A stretch of DNA of 64,000 bases from Phorcus lineatus (taxonomy: Eukaryota > Mollusca > Gastropoda > Trochida > Trochidae), in contig OV121081.1 in NCBI GenBank assembly GCA_921293015.1, positions 55,019,877-55,083,876 on the forward strand, given 5' to 3'. Position 1 is the stretch's first letter; each line of letters opens with the position of its first letter. The translations under genes were made by a program, and so were the position numbers. The notes under the pieces are model-generated. The model saw only the letters and a program-made list of their open reading frames with translations, did not search any database and was not told where the DNA came from. Shown one piece after another: positions 38,101 through 53,100 of the stretch.

Positions 38101-41100
38101 GTTTAGGTACTACTCAAATCTTTTTTAACCTCAAATTTGACGTCATCTAAAGTCGATCTAAAGGTAGGGGACTAGGGGAGAATGCGTACCAAGAGAGGCG
38201 AGGTTGCTGATGGTTCTGACCCCGTATTCCTGTAGCCCCTGTTCTCGCGGGTGTCTCTGCAGACTGTCTTGAAGGATCTCCAATCCGTCCTGAACCTGGA
38301 GCTCTTCACATGTGTCCGCTGTTGGTCACAAGGAGGAATGGGGTTAATAGTTTTTTTGGTTAACCGAAACTCTTAAATATACCGGTAAACCCTTACGCCT
38401 AGCGGAGAATGGAATAAGATTGGTGCACTATGTTATTACATGATTTATTGTGTTTTGTTTACATATCCTTGCTAGCCCCTGGCTATTAAGACACTGTTGC
38501 ATTATATGACAAATATGTTACTGAGATGGATTTCCAATATTTCACGGTAAAATACACTTCATGTCACCTTCAGTATAGTAATGAATGATATTTAGCAAGT
38601 TTTCAGCTTATCACTAGCACATCATATGATAAAGTTTAATTATAATCAAGTCACTTACCCATATTGGTTAGACAGGCCAGTGCCCATGCACCACACTCCA
38701 GAATGGACACATTATCGGGTGAGGTCGCCATAGCAAGTAGTACAGACTTGGTGGCCCCCGCTTGAGCAACGTCCAGACATGTGTCGTCTGAAAGGTTCAA
38801 CCAACTGTTCATGAAATCGTTCCACCAAGGACAACGATTAGTCATGTTTGTGTATTTTCGTTAAAGAGAAGAGATAAACATGTCATAACATAATGATATA
38901 TTTTAATAACGGTTGTATTTATATCTAAATAAAGCTAAAATATCATTTACGACTTTTACTGATAAAGGCGTGATAAGATACGTGTCATATTTTGTGTATT
39001 CGGTTAACAGAGGGGTCATTTCGAAACGTACCAAAAACAGCAAAACTGCCCAAAGCCCGACACCCGTTTTCGAGGATATCTTCATCGTTAGAGAACTTGT
39101 TCATCATGTCAATGACCGTGTGTACACCCCCGACCAGCATGATCTGTTTTGCTGTTTCCTCTGAAAGGAACAACCGTCACGGTTCAACAAACATGAACTC
39201 ACACTCACAATTCAAGATGCTTAAGGATGTTCGCTCCTCAGTCACAGCGACAAAACTCAAATAACCTTAAATCATAATGTTCTTATATAATAACCCAAAA
39301 TGAAGCGGCAATTTCTCAATTTTGATGATTTCTTCTTAAGTATTCATCAAAATTAAGAAACGTAGTGTTTTTCATTTTGAAATAATTCACAATTTTGCTG
39401 ACTCAGCAATTTTAATTGTAACTATCATTTGAGCAAGTTCTATTGTCTGTTTTTCTTAGAAAGTAGATGTTGTTGAAAGAATATGATTTGTATGTATTCG
39501 TTCAGGTATAACTTTTAGATAATGAGTGGGAGAAAGCATGTTTTTAGTAAAAAAATAGCTTAAATATTGATAATTTAATTGAAATGTTTGAATACATTTT
39601 GTACCGTAGCGGCTAAAAACCCACAGTAGCATGTATATTTTATACTTTTTTCTGGAAGAAAATAATCTTAACTCAAACATGTTTTCATATTAAAAAAAGT
39701 TTAATACAGGAACTAATTTAAAATCAAGATTTTTCAAAAAAGGTCATCATTTCCCCATTGACTCCCATGTTAAATCTCTGACTGACATAGGGATCTTTGT
39801 CTTAATATATCTCGAAAAAACCAACACTAACCCCCATTTTTTTGGGTTGATATTTCAAGCAAATACACTAAACTTTTGAAAAAAAAAAGTTAAAAAAAAA
39901 GTTTAATACTTTAAATTTGAGGAGCGGACATCCTTAATATTATGATGATAACATAGATTAACCAAAGTCACAGTTCAACATGGATTTGAGGATTTATCAT
40001 TTTCATAATGTTGTAAAATGAGTCAATGTACGGCGCTTTTTTATGTCATTTTCCCCCAAAACAACATGGCGGATCGTAGCCGATAGGTTAGCCTCTTTAA
40101 TGAAACCGTTTTCTAATTGCAACAAACCTTACTTATTGTTACAAGTTTTTCTTTATAACAGTCAATGCTGGATGATATCTTATTTATTTCAGATGAAAAA
40201 AAGTTTAGCACATTTTCATGAATATGAACAGGATATAATTATGTATTGTTATGTCTACAAGAAGTAATAACCGGATGTTCGTTGAACTGTAAATCATTAA
40301 TCAACTGCATGTCGTTAGCTCCGTACAGCTGAAGGAAGTGCTTGGAGCTCCGATGTAAGTTCAACCAATCGAGAGAGGTCATGTGACAATATTATCTGGA
40401 AGATCGTCTCCCACCTGTCTTTGATAGACTGCCCTTGGGTAATGTGGAAGTTATGTCAAGGTCTGCAGATATAGGTTAAATATTTAGACAATTGCGTTTC
40501 CTGTCCTTATCCGAATTTTAGACCGGAACAGGTTGGTTGTTGACACACCTTGATGGCAATTTTATAAACTGTATTCAAATCACCGACCCAATCATTGATT
40601 ATGGGTTTGATAAGTGTAATTAAATAACTTTTAAAGTAGGGAACTTGTGAAGTCAATAGGATAAGTATAGATGAAAATAAGAACAGGCTTTTAAATGATA
40701 TTAGGTTATCAATGAAGATTTTAAATTCAACACCAATGTGAAGAATAGTTTTCTTAATTTCTTAAATTTGGAAACTATGAATAGGTTCAACAGAACCCTC
40801 ACAAAAATTACTGTTGTATCATCTTGTTTCAAATAATTGACGCCATAACTGCTAAGTGGTCTTTGTAAGAGTAAAACGTTGAATACTGAGTGCTAGCAAA
40901 AATTTTGTAGGAAATTCAAATCACTTCTAAATTACACCCTGTACCTATCATGGATCTTACAGATAATTAACATAGAAGAAAATTCCGTGATGGATGAATA
41001 AACACTAGGCGAACTAGAATGACACGGTGTCTCACCTGTTGTGATGAGGTTGCCTAGGTTGAAGAGACACTGTTTGACGATGGCTGGGTCGTCTCCATGT

Positions 41101-44100
41101 TGAGACATGGCACTCAGAACCCGGGAGTGACAGTCCTGTTCAAGAAGCTGGACAGCTAGCTCTTCTGATGATTAAATAAAGGTTTCGGAAAGTTTCAGAA
41201 ACTGCTTACTTCAGCAAAAAAGTTGTTTTGGGATATCGGGGGTTTACACTTAAATTCAAATGTAAATGAACATGTATATATTATAAACTTAGAATCTTGT
41301 TCTTAATGTTAATGTGGATACATTGAGTAGTGAACATAGGATACAAAAGACCTGAGAAATATTCAGATGAACTTATCAAAAGCTATGGATAAGTGTATTT
41401 ATAATACCAATACATGAGAAAAGCAGTATCAAAATAAATTTGCAAATGTTTATATCTACGCTGAAAAAGTAAAAACAATTTGTGAGTAAAATCATATGAT
41501 TTAAACATATATATGACAACTAATGCACCCAGGATTTTGATAATTCATAAATTTATTAGTATGTCAAACAACGGAACCATTTCAAGGATTTGATGGATTT
41601 ATCTACAGTTATATATCCATTCCAATGAATGAGACTTTAAGGTGTAAGTGACACGCCATCACCAAACAAACTCATCATCAAACGTCACATTTCTTCCAAT
41701 AAAGAGCTAGTTGATCTATAGAACATGTCATTCCCAGCTTCTTAATGCTACAGCTCACAAGTACTGACCATTTGAGGAGAGGAAGCCGATGACGTTTAGG
41801 ATGATTTTGATGAGCGGAACTCTCTCCGAGTAATACTTCATACAGTTCATTATGGCTGGGATTCCACCACTTTCCTTTATAATGAAGCAGTTGGCTTCTG
41901 AAATATGCAAATGAATTTCCATATATGACTTTAAATATAAAAACAATCAGCATCCTAAAAGAGCAGCGACAGGATTCTCGTCCTTGCAAGACAATAATGA
42001 TACACAGAAGCCAGATTGCATTCAATAATTTTTCAAAATGAATGACTGCTATTGAAATACAACTTTTTAATTCTCAGAATAGGCGACATTTCGTTGATTG
42101 TATATACATAACATTATTACTGTAATAATAAATAATGGTATGTTCATTTAACTTTGGTATTCTTACATCCTCACGACAAGAAGTCATTGAAAAGCAAAAA
42201 ATATGAATGTACTAACCGGAAATTGATGCCATCTCTAGAAAGGATGCGCACGCGTTGTACTGTAGCTCCTCCTGGTCGCTGAAAGTGTTCATTGCGTTGA
42301 CGACACATTTGACTGCGTCTTGTTTAGATAGCAGGACATGTAGTGTCTCTGTCAAGGGAGATAAGGCAATTGACATAATTCACAACGAAATACCTAAAAT
42401 GGTTAGCACAGTGCACAAGATTTATAAAGCCGGTCTCTTGCAAATCCTATCTTACAGTCTCCGTCTTGAAAACCATTTCTTAAGTTGAGATGAAGTATTA
42501 AGTTAAATATTGACCCACACTTTAAATATCCAACTTAAATTAGTACAAAAGGCGAACTTAACCAATAGTTGTAACATTCTGTATCGATTCTCTTATAACC
42601 ACAGTATTATAAGGCTATGTCCAATTTAGTGGGCCACTGAAACCTCTGCATCTTGATGATTGGATTTTGGATGGTTTTTCTAATCACGAATTTCTAAAAT
42701 TTCAAAGTATCAACATAATACCTTACCCATGCTAGCGTACATCCCGAGGTTTTTACAACCTCGTAGTTGATTGGCGTAGTCCTCCGAGTCTTCGCGCATC
42801 GTCCTCACGCATGTCCGGATAGAGATCTTCCTGTCTAATGTGACCTTATCTGAGGATGGAATATAAATCGGTTATCAACAAATTTATCATTTGCTTTTTA
42901 AGGCAAATCAATCCGAATCAGTTTGGAATCTTCAATTTTCAATTTCGAAAACGAAGACATAAATATCACGAACTTTGTAAATCAGGTAGAAACAACTTTT
43001 AAGCAGAATCAGGAAACTTGGCAGCTGAGACCCTTAATTGCTCAGACGAGAGAACAGTTCATCGAAGACTGAATAACTGTAACATGACCGAGACTATTCT
43101 TTTGAAATATTAAAACTATGACATTGGTGAATATGTAAACCACAAATTAAAAATCTAAGATCAGCTTATAAAGAACTGTTCGTTGAAATATTTGTAATTT
43201 GTATTTCTACAACAACATAAGCGAGTATGCAAAGCGCCATCTCAATGGTCAAACGGCTATATGATATTCTACTGACCTGTCCGTTTAGGACTACTCAAGA
43301 TGTCTGTATCCATCTCCTTGATGACTGTTAACTGACCACTGGACATCTTGTCTTCATCTGGAGCATACAGTTACAGGTCTTTTATATCGTACTAGAATCA
43401 TATAAAATTGGATATATTTACACAAGAACCTCAGGCGGCTATCATGACATAGTTTTATGGTTCTGTCAGCCTGAGGCCACTCCGCTGTAGTTATTAACTA
43501 TATGTCTGCATAGGTTATGAGATGAAGTAACGGTAAAATGAAGTAAGGTTTTAGAAGTACATATGCATTGCATGTATATTTAACTTTCAAAAGTAATCTC
43601 TTATAAGATATGCACACTTTTCATTGAAAGAAAACTTGTTTTTGTTTGTTTTAAATTATTGAAGACTCGTTAATGATTTTGTCTCTTGAGGCACAGCTAT
43701 TTTCTATCTTAAAATTATAAAAACACCTCACTGTTTATCCAGGCAATTATAAACTTGAAGTGGTGAAATGCCTTGATTAAAATTAATACAAATTTTGAAT
43801 AATATCTTGCCCAAATGGATCAAAAGATGTTAATGAGTCGTTCACCTCGCTGCACATCACCAACGACGTAGAGTATACAAGAGCCATTTGGAATAATTCC
43901 CCGTAATTGGGAACGGACTAACCTTGTTACACTAGTGTAGAAACGCTTCTTATGACATTGCGATGTTTACAATTTTTTACTTAACGTACCTGGTGTCGAG
44001 ATATCTGGATTAGCCCGGTCTTGTGCGGCCTCGTCTCTGAGAGGACTTATACTTGTACCTTTAGCTTTCTCGTACATCTTGTCTTGTGTATCTGAAAGAT

Positions 44101-47100
44101 AAGGAGGGCTTGCTTCACATACACTGGACAGAACAACCCACTTATAAGCAGGCTGGCAAAACCATATTCATATTCAATTTCTTCTCGACATCCATAAAGT
44201 CTTCAAAGGGAAAATTTCTGTATATACACAACGGTAGTAAATATACAAAGATAATACAAACGCTGTAGCACGTCTTTAGTGAAATACATGTAGGGTGTTC
44301 TCACACAAAAAGAAACAAATGTTCCAAATTACAAGCCAACCTTCTTTTATCAATTATCAACGAATAATCCAATTAAGTTACGCGAATCCATTTCCCGAAC
44401 TTGAATGATTTCCAGGTGTTCACAGAAAAATGGCCGCATGCATGGTTTTGCCTTTGATATGTGACACTTCATTCTAAGACTATGGATAATCGAGTTGGTT
44501 AATTAAATGTTTTACCTTCTGAATAAAATGCATTTTGAATAAACTAATATTTAATGGGGGAAATATTATATATGAGAAATGTGCTATCAATGAGTCCCTA
44601 TAAACGCAGGTGATAAGAGAATGAGGTATTTCACACATATCATGTTGTAGCTGAAACAATTATCTACCAATTGATATCATTTTTAGGCGTTTTTGAAAAA
44701 TTGTTGTATTAGAAACACTAACATACTCAAAGGCCCTTTAAAAGATTGTGGCTGATATTTGATATTTATCGAATATATTTCCTGATTACCATACATTAGC
44801 GTCAATAATACCGATCTATGACCATATGACCATAACTGTTAGGAAATGTGTCAGCGGCAGTTACCTAACCTAAAAACTAGATACTCATGATAACTATTAT
44901 TTATGCATATAAATGACCAATCAAAAACCGATTCCCATACAGATAACACTAAGGTTGTCACAGCATTACTCTCACACTGAACAGATTACTATTTACTATT
45001 GTCATTAAGACTAGGACGTGTCACCACAGAGTATATGCACAACACTTCACCGTTAGATGTCTTCGATGTGGTTTTATTTGTTCTTTTCTGGCGATCGTAA
45101 ACAATGACAAACCTGTTGGGTTTTTAAAACACATACATTTTCGACAATTCAAAAATTCAAAACTTTAACGACCTAAATGTAGAGCTTTGTATGCTAATGA
45201 AAACGATAGAAGAATCATGAAGTTCATTGAAATTACGCTCAATGTTCGTCTGTAGGTCAAGTAATATACGCAATGTAACATAGAATGATAGATTTACACC
45301 TAGATGCGAGATAAACTGCCCTAAATGACCTGGGGCACATCATAATAAAGTCGGCGGGTGTTTGATCTAAATTATGAAGCAGAACCGATATATTATCAAA
45401 TAACTGGGGCAAAGTCCGATATCCCTTGCAGAGTATAATAACGTCCGCATTCACTGCTTCAGTTCAGGTGGAGTATCAAGAACACAACACAATGCTGCTC
45501 TGAAAATGTTTTTGACATAAAAGCTTAAGGTGGTTTGGGACGCTGCTTTAAGATTGTCGTTCAGCAAATACAAACGTCTTTAAAATTGAAAGCAGACTTC
45601 ATATATGTGTGGTCTTCGAATTTGTATAGTTATACAGTCTATAAATCTATTTATGATGTCAGTTGGCTCAGTGAATAGCCAAAGGTTTCTCAGTGTGCAT
45701 TCGGGTTTATAGCTTTATTATCTAAATCTTAAATGATGAAATAAGTGATAATACATTATTTGTAGTAACCCCATTTCATATATCATTGATGTCAGTTATT
45801 ATCAAATAAATAATATAGCAACGAAACTGTGTGGAATGGTTATCTAATTTTAAGGGAAAAAAAGAATATATGTGAACAAAAGAAACAAGCATGATTATAG
45901 TGTTAAAAGTGTGCTTATAGTGTTAAAAGTATGCTTATAGTCTATGGTTATAGTGTTACATGTATGATTATAGTCTTACAAGTATGATTATAGTCTTACA
46001 AGTATGATTATAGTCTTACAAGTATGATTATGGTGTTATAAATATGATTATAGTATGATAATAGTGTTACAAGTATAATTATAGTGTTACAAGTATGACT
46101 ATAGTGTTACAAGTATGATTTAATATGATTATAGTGTTACAAGTATGATTATAGTATGATTATAGTATTACAAGTATGATTGTAGTATGATTATAGTGTT
46201 ACAAGTATGATTATAGTATGATTATAGTGTTACAAGTATGATTATAGTATGATTATATTAATACAAGTTTGAATATTTTGTTACAAGTTTGATTATATTG
46301 TTACGAGTATGATTATAGTGTTACAATATGATTATAATGTTACAAGTATGATTATAATGTTACAAGTATGATTATAATGTTACAAGTATGATTATAGTGT
46401 TAGAAGTATGATTATAGTGTTACAAGTTTGATTATGGTGTTACGAGTATGATTTTAGTGTTATATGTATGATTATAATGTTACAAGTATGATTTTAGTGT
46501 TACAAGTATGACATTCAAAGACAATGGTTGTATCATAATAATTTAGATAACTCGAATCCCAATAATTCATCATAGGAATAGGAATCTGAGCACGGTTCTT
46601 ATTCTCTGCATTGTTTGACAAAAACTTTCCCGAATTATGTTCTTAACTACGATAACCGTCTATAGAATGATAACTGAAATGAGGTTATTTATTCAAAATT
46701 AACGTGACGAAACACAAGAGTGTGTGCACTAGTCGAGCCTGCTTGTAATTGAATGTGAAATTTAAAAAAGTCAGTTTATCTAAAGATTATGCCCGATTAG
46801 TTGCTTAATATAGAATAAAGACGCCATGAACAAGTGTTTTTAAAACAGTGAAATTCTGCGGAAGGATCAAGAAAATATTGCGCCACGAGGCAGGACTAGT
46901 TATACAACCGCAAGGGATAATGGCATCCATTAATCGAGGTAAAAACAAGTGCAAATGAGATGTGAGATCGTTTGAAATGCATCTTAATAACATTATTAAG
47001 CTTATCAATGATTCATTTAATAGCTCTTAATGATAAAAGAATATATATAAATATTATGAAAAATATAACCATTGAAAAAATTAACAAACATGCAACCATA

Positions 47101-50100
47101 AACATAATGATAATATCTTTGGCAATAAAGATATTTTAATCCAAAAAATCTTTCTTTTTTACAAGAGAATACTTACTTAAAATGATCATTATCCACTTTG
47201 CTGACTGTGTAAAATACAATGTCCTATCTCATCTGTTCTTGTTCTATTCTTATCACTGTATTATTCCTTAGGTCAGTGTCAACTCTTAGCTCATAAGCCT
47301 TGAACACTGTGATAACAAAGTAGTAAAATATGACTTCTCGGTATATATACTCGTTGAGGAAGTGAGGTTAATACCACGTGACGTATAAACTTGTCGTTTC
47401 CATAAACGGTATTTAATGAGTAAATAAAACGTAGGTGACAGGACTGGCCAATCCTATTCGTGAATGCACGGATTTGAGAAGCTTTAACTAAGACGATTTT
47501 TATTTGATGATATATTTTAAATCTTTACAGTTGTGTGCCTTTGTTAGTGATGAAACAGGGGGGGGGGGGGGGGAAAGGCAATAAGTATTGAATTATTATC
47601 GAAAAGAAGTTTTTCCTTACAATTTGTGGTATCACTGACTAAAAAAGTTTTTTTGTGATCATTACAAAAGGAGTACTTTGGTCATCACTTCTATGTACGA
47701 TTTTGTCCAAATTTTTAATTGAATTGTTGAATTGAGAATACCTACAATTAAGGAAATTTGTAATCATTTCTTTTTATGATATCAAAGAAAATCAATAATC
47801 AAAACTATGTTGCATTAAAACTTATGAAATATATCTTTTGTAGCATATACCGAAGAGGGAAATAAAACTTGTCATTTTATTGATGACAATGATACATGTT
47901 ATATTTGAACGGCATGATTTATATCAATATGTTATTCACAATATACCACCAACCTCTAGCATAGTGCCATACCGCTGGCTTTGGTCGATAATACAGGAAA
48001 ACTTGAATACAGTTATTATCAAAATAATAACAAATCTATCGGTGTCTATAGTCGTCTGTGCATTCTTTGAAATGATAACATTCAAATGACAGAACTATAT
48101 AACAACATTCTTCATATCACCATTCCACATCTTTAGCAATGACCGGATATCTAAAAACAAACCAAAGATTAACGTTGCCTTCCGACACCCAACGCCCACA
48201 TCCTACAGGCATATAAGTAACGCGAGTGAGTAATTGACTAATTCTGCTTGTAATACAACATTCAATCCCAATTCCGGCACGATAAGGTGGACTGTGAGAA
48301 TGAAACTATTCCCTATCTGAATCATCATGTATTTTGATGCTGAGAAACTGACATTTGATGAAAAGACATTTTAATGTCATACGACGTTATACTAAGAGGA
48401 TTGAAAGCGCTAAATGTGTTATCAGCTAAACGTCAATTATATTACAAGTTCATGTACGAGACATAAAGGTAATTTAGTTAATATAGCAAAATTGTCTACT
48501 AATAATTCTAATATGAAAAACGATTTCCTGAATTGCTAGCGAGAAAATAACGTAAGGTATTGTATAACCTTTAGTTGTCTAGCAACAACTCAACAACATT
48601 GTTTTCATTGGACCACCCTTAACGTGATTCTCATTTATATGCATTTGTTATCAATAAAGTTTATATCGCACAATAGTTGTAAAAGAAGGCAAATTATATC
48701 ACAGCCTACAGTTCGTGGTTATGTTTGTTCGTCACTACATGATGACGAGCATACTGGACAGGCGAAACAGGACATGTACATGTATAGTACCTTTAGTATA
48801 TCTGAACTAAAGGCAAGATTATAGGATTACAAATTCTCTTTAGTGTGAAGAAGCGTGATACGTTTCTAAGCAGGTACATGATTCTTAGGTTCTTACGAAT
48901 GAAAGACTAAGCACATTAATAAGAAATTATTCTTTAAAATTGTGCTTTTCTTATGACTTCACTATCTTAATTCCCTTTAAACACTTGAAGTATTCATGAT
49001 GGTTAGAGAAATCCGTTTTTACCTACACTAATATATCTTAAGCAAAGCAGATAAAAGTAAGTGATGATTAGTAGGTCACAAAGAAATGAAGATACTTCGT
49101 ACCGAAGTGATACGTAATGAAGATATATGGTTCCGAAGTGATAAGCAGATTCCTAGAGCGAAAGTAAATAATGTTCCAAAGAGACGATTGGTGCATCCTA
49201 TAGCAGTGTAGATAATGTTCCAATGATTAGATTACTATGATGATATTACCGACGTAGTGTAGATATTGTTCCAAAAAGATTATTAATAAGTCCCAAAACA
49301 ATCTGGATATCGTTCAAAGGAAATACCAAACCTAAAGACGATGGTTTATTCTTAAGCAACACATTCAGTGTTCAAATGAAATAATAAATTATGGCTAGAG
49401 CAATGTGGATATCGTTCGAAAGTCATGATACATGATTCTTAAAGATATCAAAGTAGACTTTTACCTCTTAGTCTTCTCATCCTTGAAAAAATCCTACTTA
49501 GGAAATGCCTTTTGGAATTCATCCTATATCTGCAGATATAAGTGTTTGCCACATAACACCCAAGCATCTCGCCAGTTGGTTCTCAAAGCATGGTCATTGT
49601 CGGCAGTTCCACACCTTAGTCATCAAAGAGAACTAATCTTCCTTTTAGGGGTGCACGTGACAGAAATGACACCGTTGTACATTCTCGATAAGTCTCTGTG
49701 TCATATAGCATGACATTGAAGCGTTCTGGTTAGTTCACCTTTATATGTATCTGAGGGTATCGACAAGGTCTGATGGCTGTTCACAATAGCACGGTGTTAT
49801 AATGTATCTCATCATAAACCTAGTTTTTTTAAAAAGGGGGAGTATGTAAGACGTTTTTATATAGGCGAGTGCTTCACCTCGACTTAGTGACATTGGGATG
49901 TGACGGTCGACGTTACACGTTTATACAGTTTTTTTTAGTGTGGAGGCTGCTTAAAGGGATTAATAAGAAAATATGTATTAATATATACTTAAAAGGGACA
50001 GGAAAACTATTTATAGCAATGTAAGAGTTGTAAGAACTCGAAGGAGATAAGTATTGGGTTAGCATGATTTTTTTCTTTGATCTAGGTATTGTGGTATTGT

Positions 50101-53100
50101 GGTATTGTGGTATTGTTTGATATAGTATTATGGTATTGTTTGATATAGTTAGGATATGAGGCTTTATAAAGGCGATGACACAAACTGACACTCATTAAAT
50201 ACATAAACAATCCGGGTGCGACATAAGAAACCAAGGCACATTTCTGTCCTAGACGTCCATATCAACTGTCATAAAAAAGTATAGCTTTTTTATATACATG
50301 ACAGAGCATGGTCAAAGTGCACGAATTATATCATTACCCAGAAGGATTTCCACTTCGATGCAGCCTATTAAGCGCTTCGCGCGACCGTATAGGTAAAAAT
50401 ATACTTTTCAGTGTTCAGGTACCCATTTCTACAGCTTGGTAGATTGAGAGAATTATGGATTAAATGTTTTGCCCAGGGACACAACGCAATACAGGCATGA
50501 TAATTATTGATTGGTGCCTCCATTGGGATTTGAACCCGGTCATTCGGCGTGATAGCTCAACACGCTAACTACTTCACAACTTTGTTTCAAACTGTAACAC
50601 ATACAATGTACTGATTTCAACAGAAAGTGTATGGCAAGTCACCATGAAATGAAATGAAATATTCTAAAATTGCTTTGCTTTTTGTAAACAACTTTTCGAC
50701 GTGACCTTGCATATCGGTGTAAGTATGTTTATTGAAAGTGCTGTATCCGGCTCTCCTAAAACACACGCGTGCTATGCAGACACTCTGGTGGTGTAAACAC
50801 TTTTAGTTAACTAACGTACTGTATTCATACACTATATGAGAAACAGTCTTGTGATCAAACATTAAGGGTTGTCATGTCTCTGGTTCTGTAGTTACGCACG
50901 ATGACATGCTTTCGTGACTATTTTGGTTCAACCTGTGACTATGTAAAATGGGGGTAAACTGATAAGTCATTGTTGAAAGTCTTGACTATGATGGAGATCT
51001 CGATATGCGCATGTTTAATTCTGAGAAACATTTTGATTGAGAATGCAATTGTCAAAGTTTGAATCAATATTAAATCAAAGAAAAAATAATTCATTCAAGT
51101 GCTCTATTTACTATCGTCAATTTCGTCTTCTGATAACTCTTCCAGAAAATATAAACAATATAAATATTATCAGTGAGATCAAGAATCGTTAACGTCAAAT
51201 TTCTAAAACCAACAAGGCTTTCAATTCTTGCATGTAGTGTAGGCATGAAACATTGTGGTGGTGTAGAAGGATTGTCCGGAAATTGTCATTCGGCAAAATA
51301 TAACAGAATTACGACTTTCGGAACCAAAATAAATCCTTTGATGTGGGACCAGAGTCCTGTTATGAGAGGGGGTTGGGTTCAAGCTAATAAAAAGCGTCAT
51401 AAATTTTGCTCATTGGAAACAAATATCTCTCAAACACACGTGTTAAAGTGTTGAAGGCGTGTCGTGTTAAATCTCGTAAAACAAAGTGAACTTAGGTTTC
51501 TTTAAATATAATTATGGATTTTGATGGACAGCTGTGCATTTCATGTATTCATTGTATTCAAACATTGACCAAATGTAGTTCATGTTATGAGCGTTTGCAA
51601 TCATGACCTTTATAGAATATGTACTATGAGTATTCTATTGAGAGATCTTGTTTTAGAAATACTTGTCATTCAAACAAATGTAATACTTTTATATCTTGGA
51701 AGACACTATGCGCAAGTACGTATTCTTGTTCGTTTTTTAGTGTTTTTTTCGTCAAGACTCATTCAAATTATTTCTGATTTGTTATTTTACATGACAATGA
51801 TTTATTATTCAATAAATAATGTTTATCTACAATCCGTTAACGAAACTAGCAAAATGTGTAAAGATTTTTATGCCAACTTATCAAAGACTGTTCTTTTTAA
51901 ATCAACCTTTTTATGTGTTTTATTCACATGGACAACGATTACAGCAGTATTTGTCCGACCCGACCCATCGCCCCCGTCCTCTGATTGGCTATATGTGTTT
52001 CCGTCAATCCAAACCGCCCTGCTGGGCCCATCTCATTAAACACGAAGTGACAGGAAGCTATCAGTGCAAGAGGTTATGTTTGTATTGACACACTTACATC
52101 ACATCACGACATTTTGCGTGTTTACATCCAAGTGCATATACTGGAGATAGATAGTTAAGGATATATGTAAGGTATATGTTTGTATTGACACACTTACATC
52201 ACATCACGACATTTTGCGTGTTTACATCCAAGTGCATATACTGGAGATAAATAGTCGAGGATATATGTAAGGTCTATGTTTGTATTGACACACTTACATC
52301 ACATCACGACATTTTGCGTGTTTACATCCAAGTACATATAATGGAAAACATAGCTAGAGATATAAATTATTATTCATTGACACAATCATTAAACTTAATA
52401 ACTATAGTATCATGAACATTACAATTTCTTTGGCTATTTTTGTCCAGTGTATGAAGCATGACAACGACATGTGATATATGCATTCACAACTTCTTGATTA
52501 GACTTTTGATTAAAACTACCATGTTGGGTTATAATGTTTTCAAATGACGAAAATTTCAAAAATAGTTCGTAGAGAAAACATACGCTCAATAATAATCAGA
52601 TGGTTTTGAGTTTATAAAAAAGTAGATGAAATTACCAAAAAGGGTTGGCTGATCCAGGTGTTGGTTTGTTTTATGTGCTACCTATAAACAATATGATAAT
52701 TTTATAGTTAAAAAATATCATATTGCCACCGCCAGGAGCCGAGGTTACTCTCGTAAACTAATTCACATAAATCATATCTATTAGAATAGAATATTAAAAA
52801 ACTTGCTTTATATATTTACTGTATCATTACATTAAATGTGTCTTGATATGATAAATGCTATTTTACATTTGTGCCATAAATGCACTACAGGCCTGTGGCC
52901 TTTAAGTATTGAATAAAGTTATTGCTGTGTAATCATGAACAATTTGCTCAACATTAATGAAATTGCCATGCAATACCTATTAGATACCTTAAATGACCCA
53001 GAAGACAAAAACTTTACTTACTTTTACTTATTCTCTCTAACATATATACAATGAAGGTGAATCATTGGGAATGAAACGTAATTGTCAAGGATCAAGGTTA

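Noticed and set aside
51587-52039. 150-codon open frame on the plus strand
   Set aside because: AT-driven, hydrophobic composition without domain signature, splice context or conservation evidence; it lies inside ARM intron 1 and ends near the 100-bp repeats.
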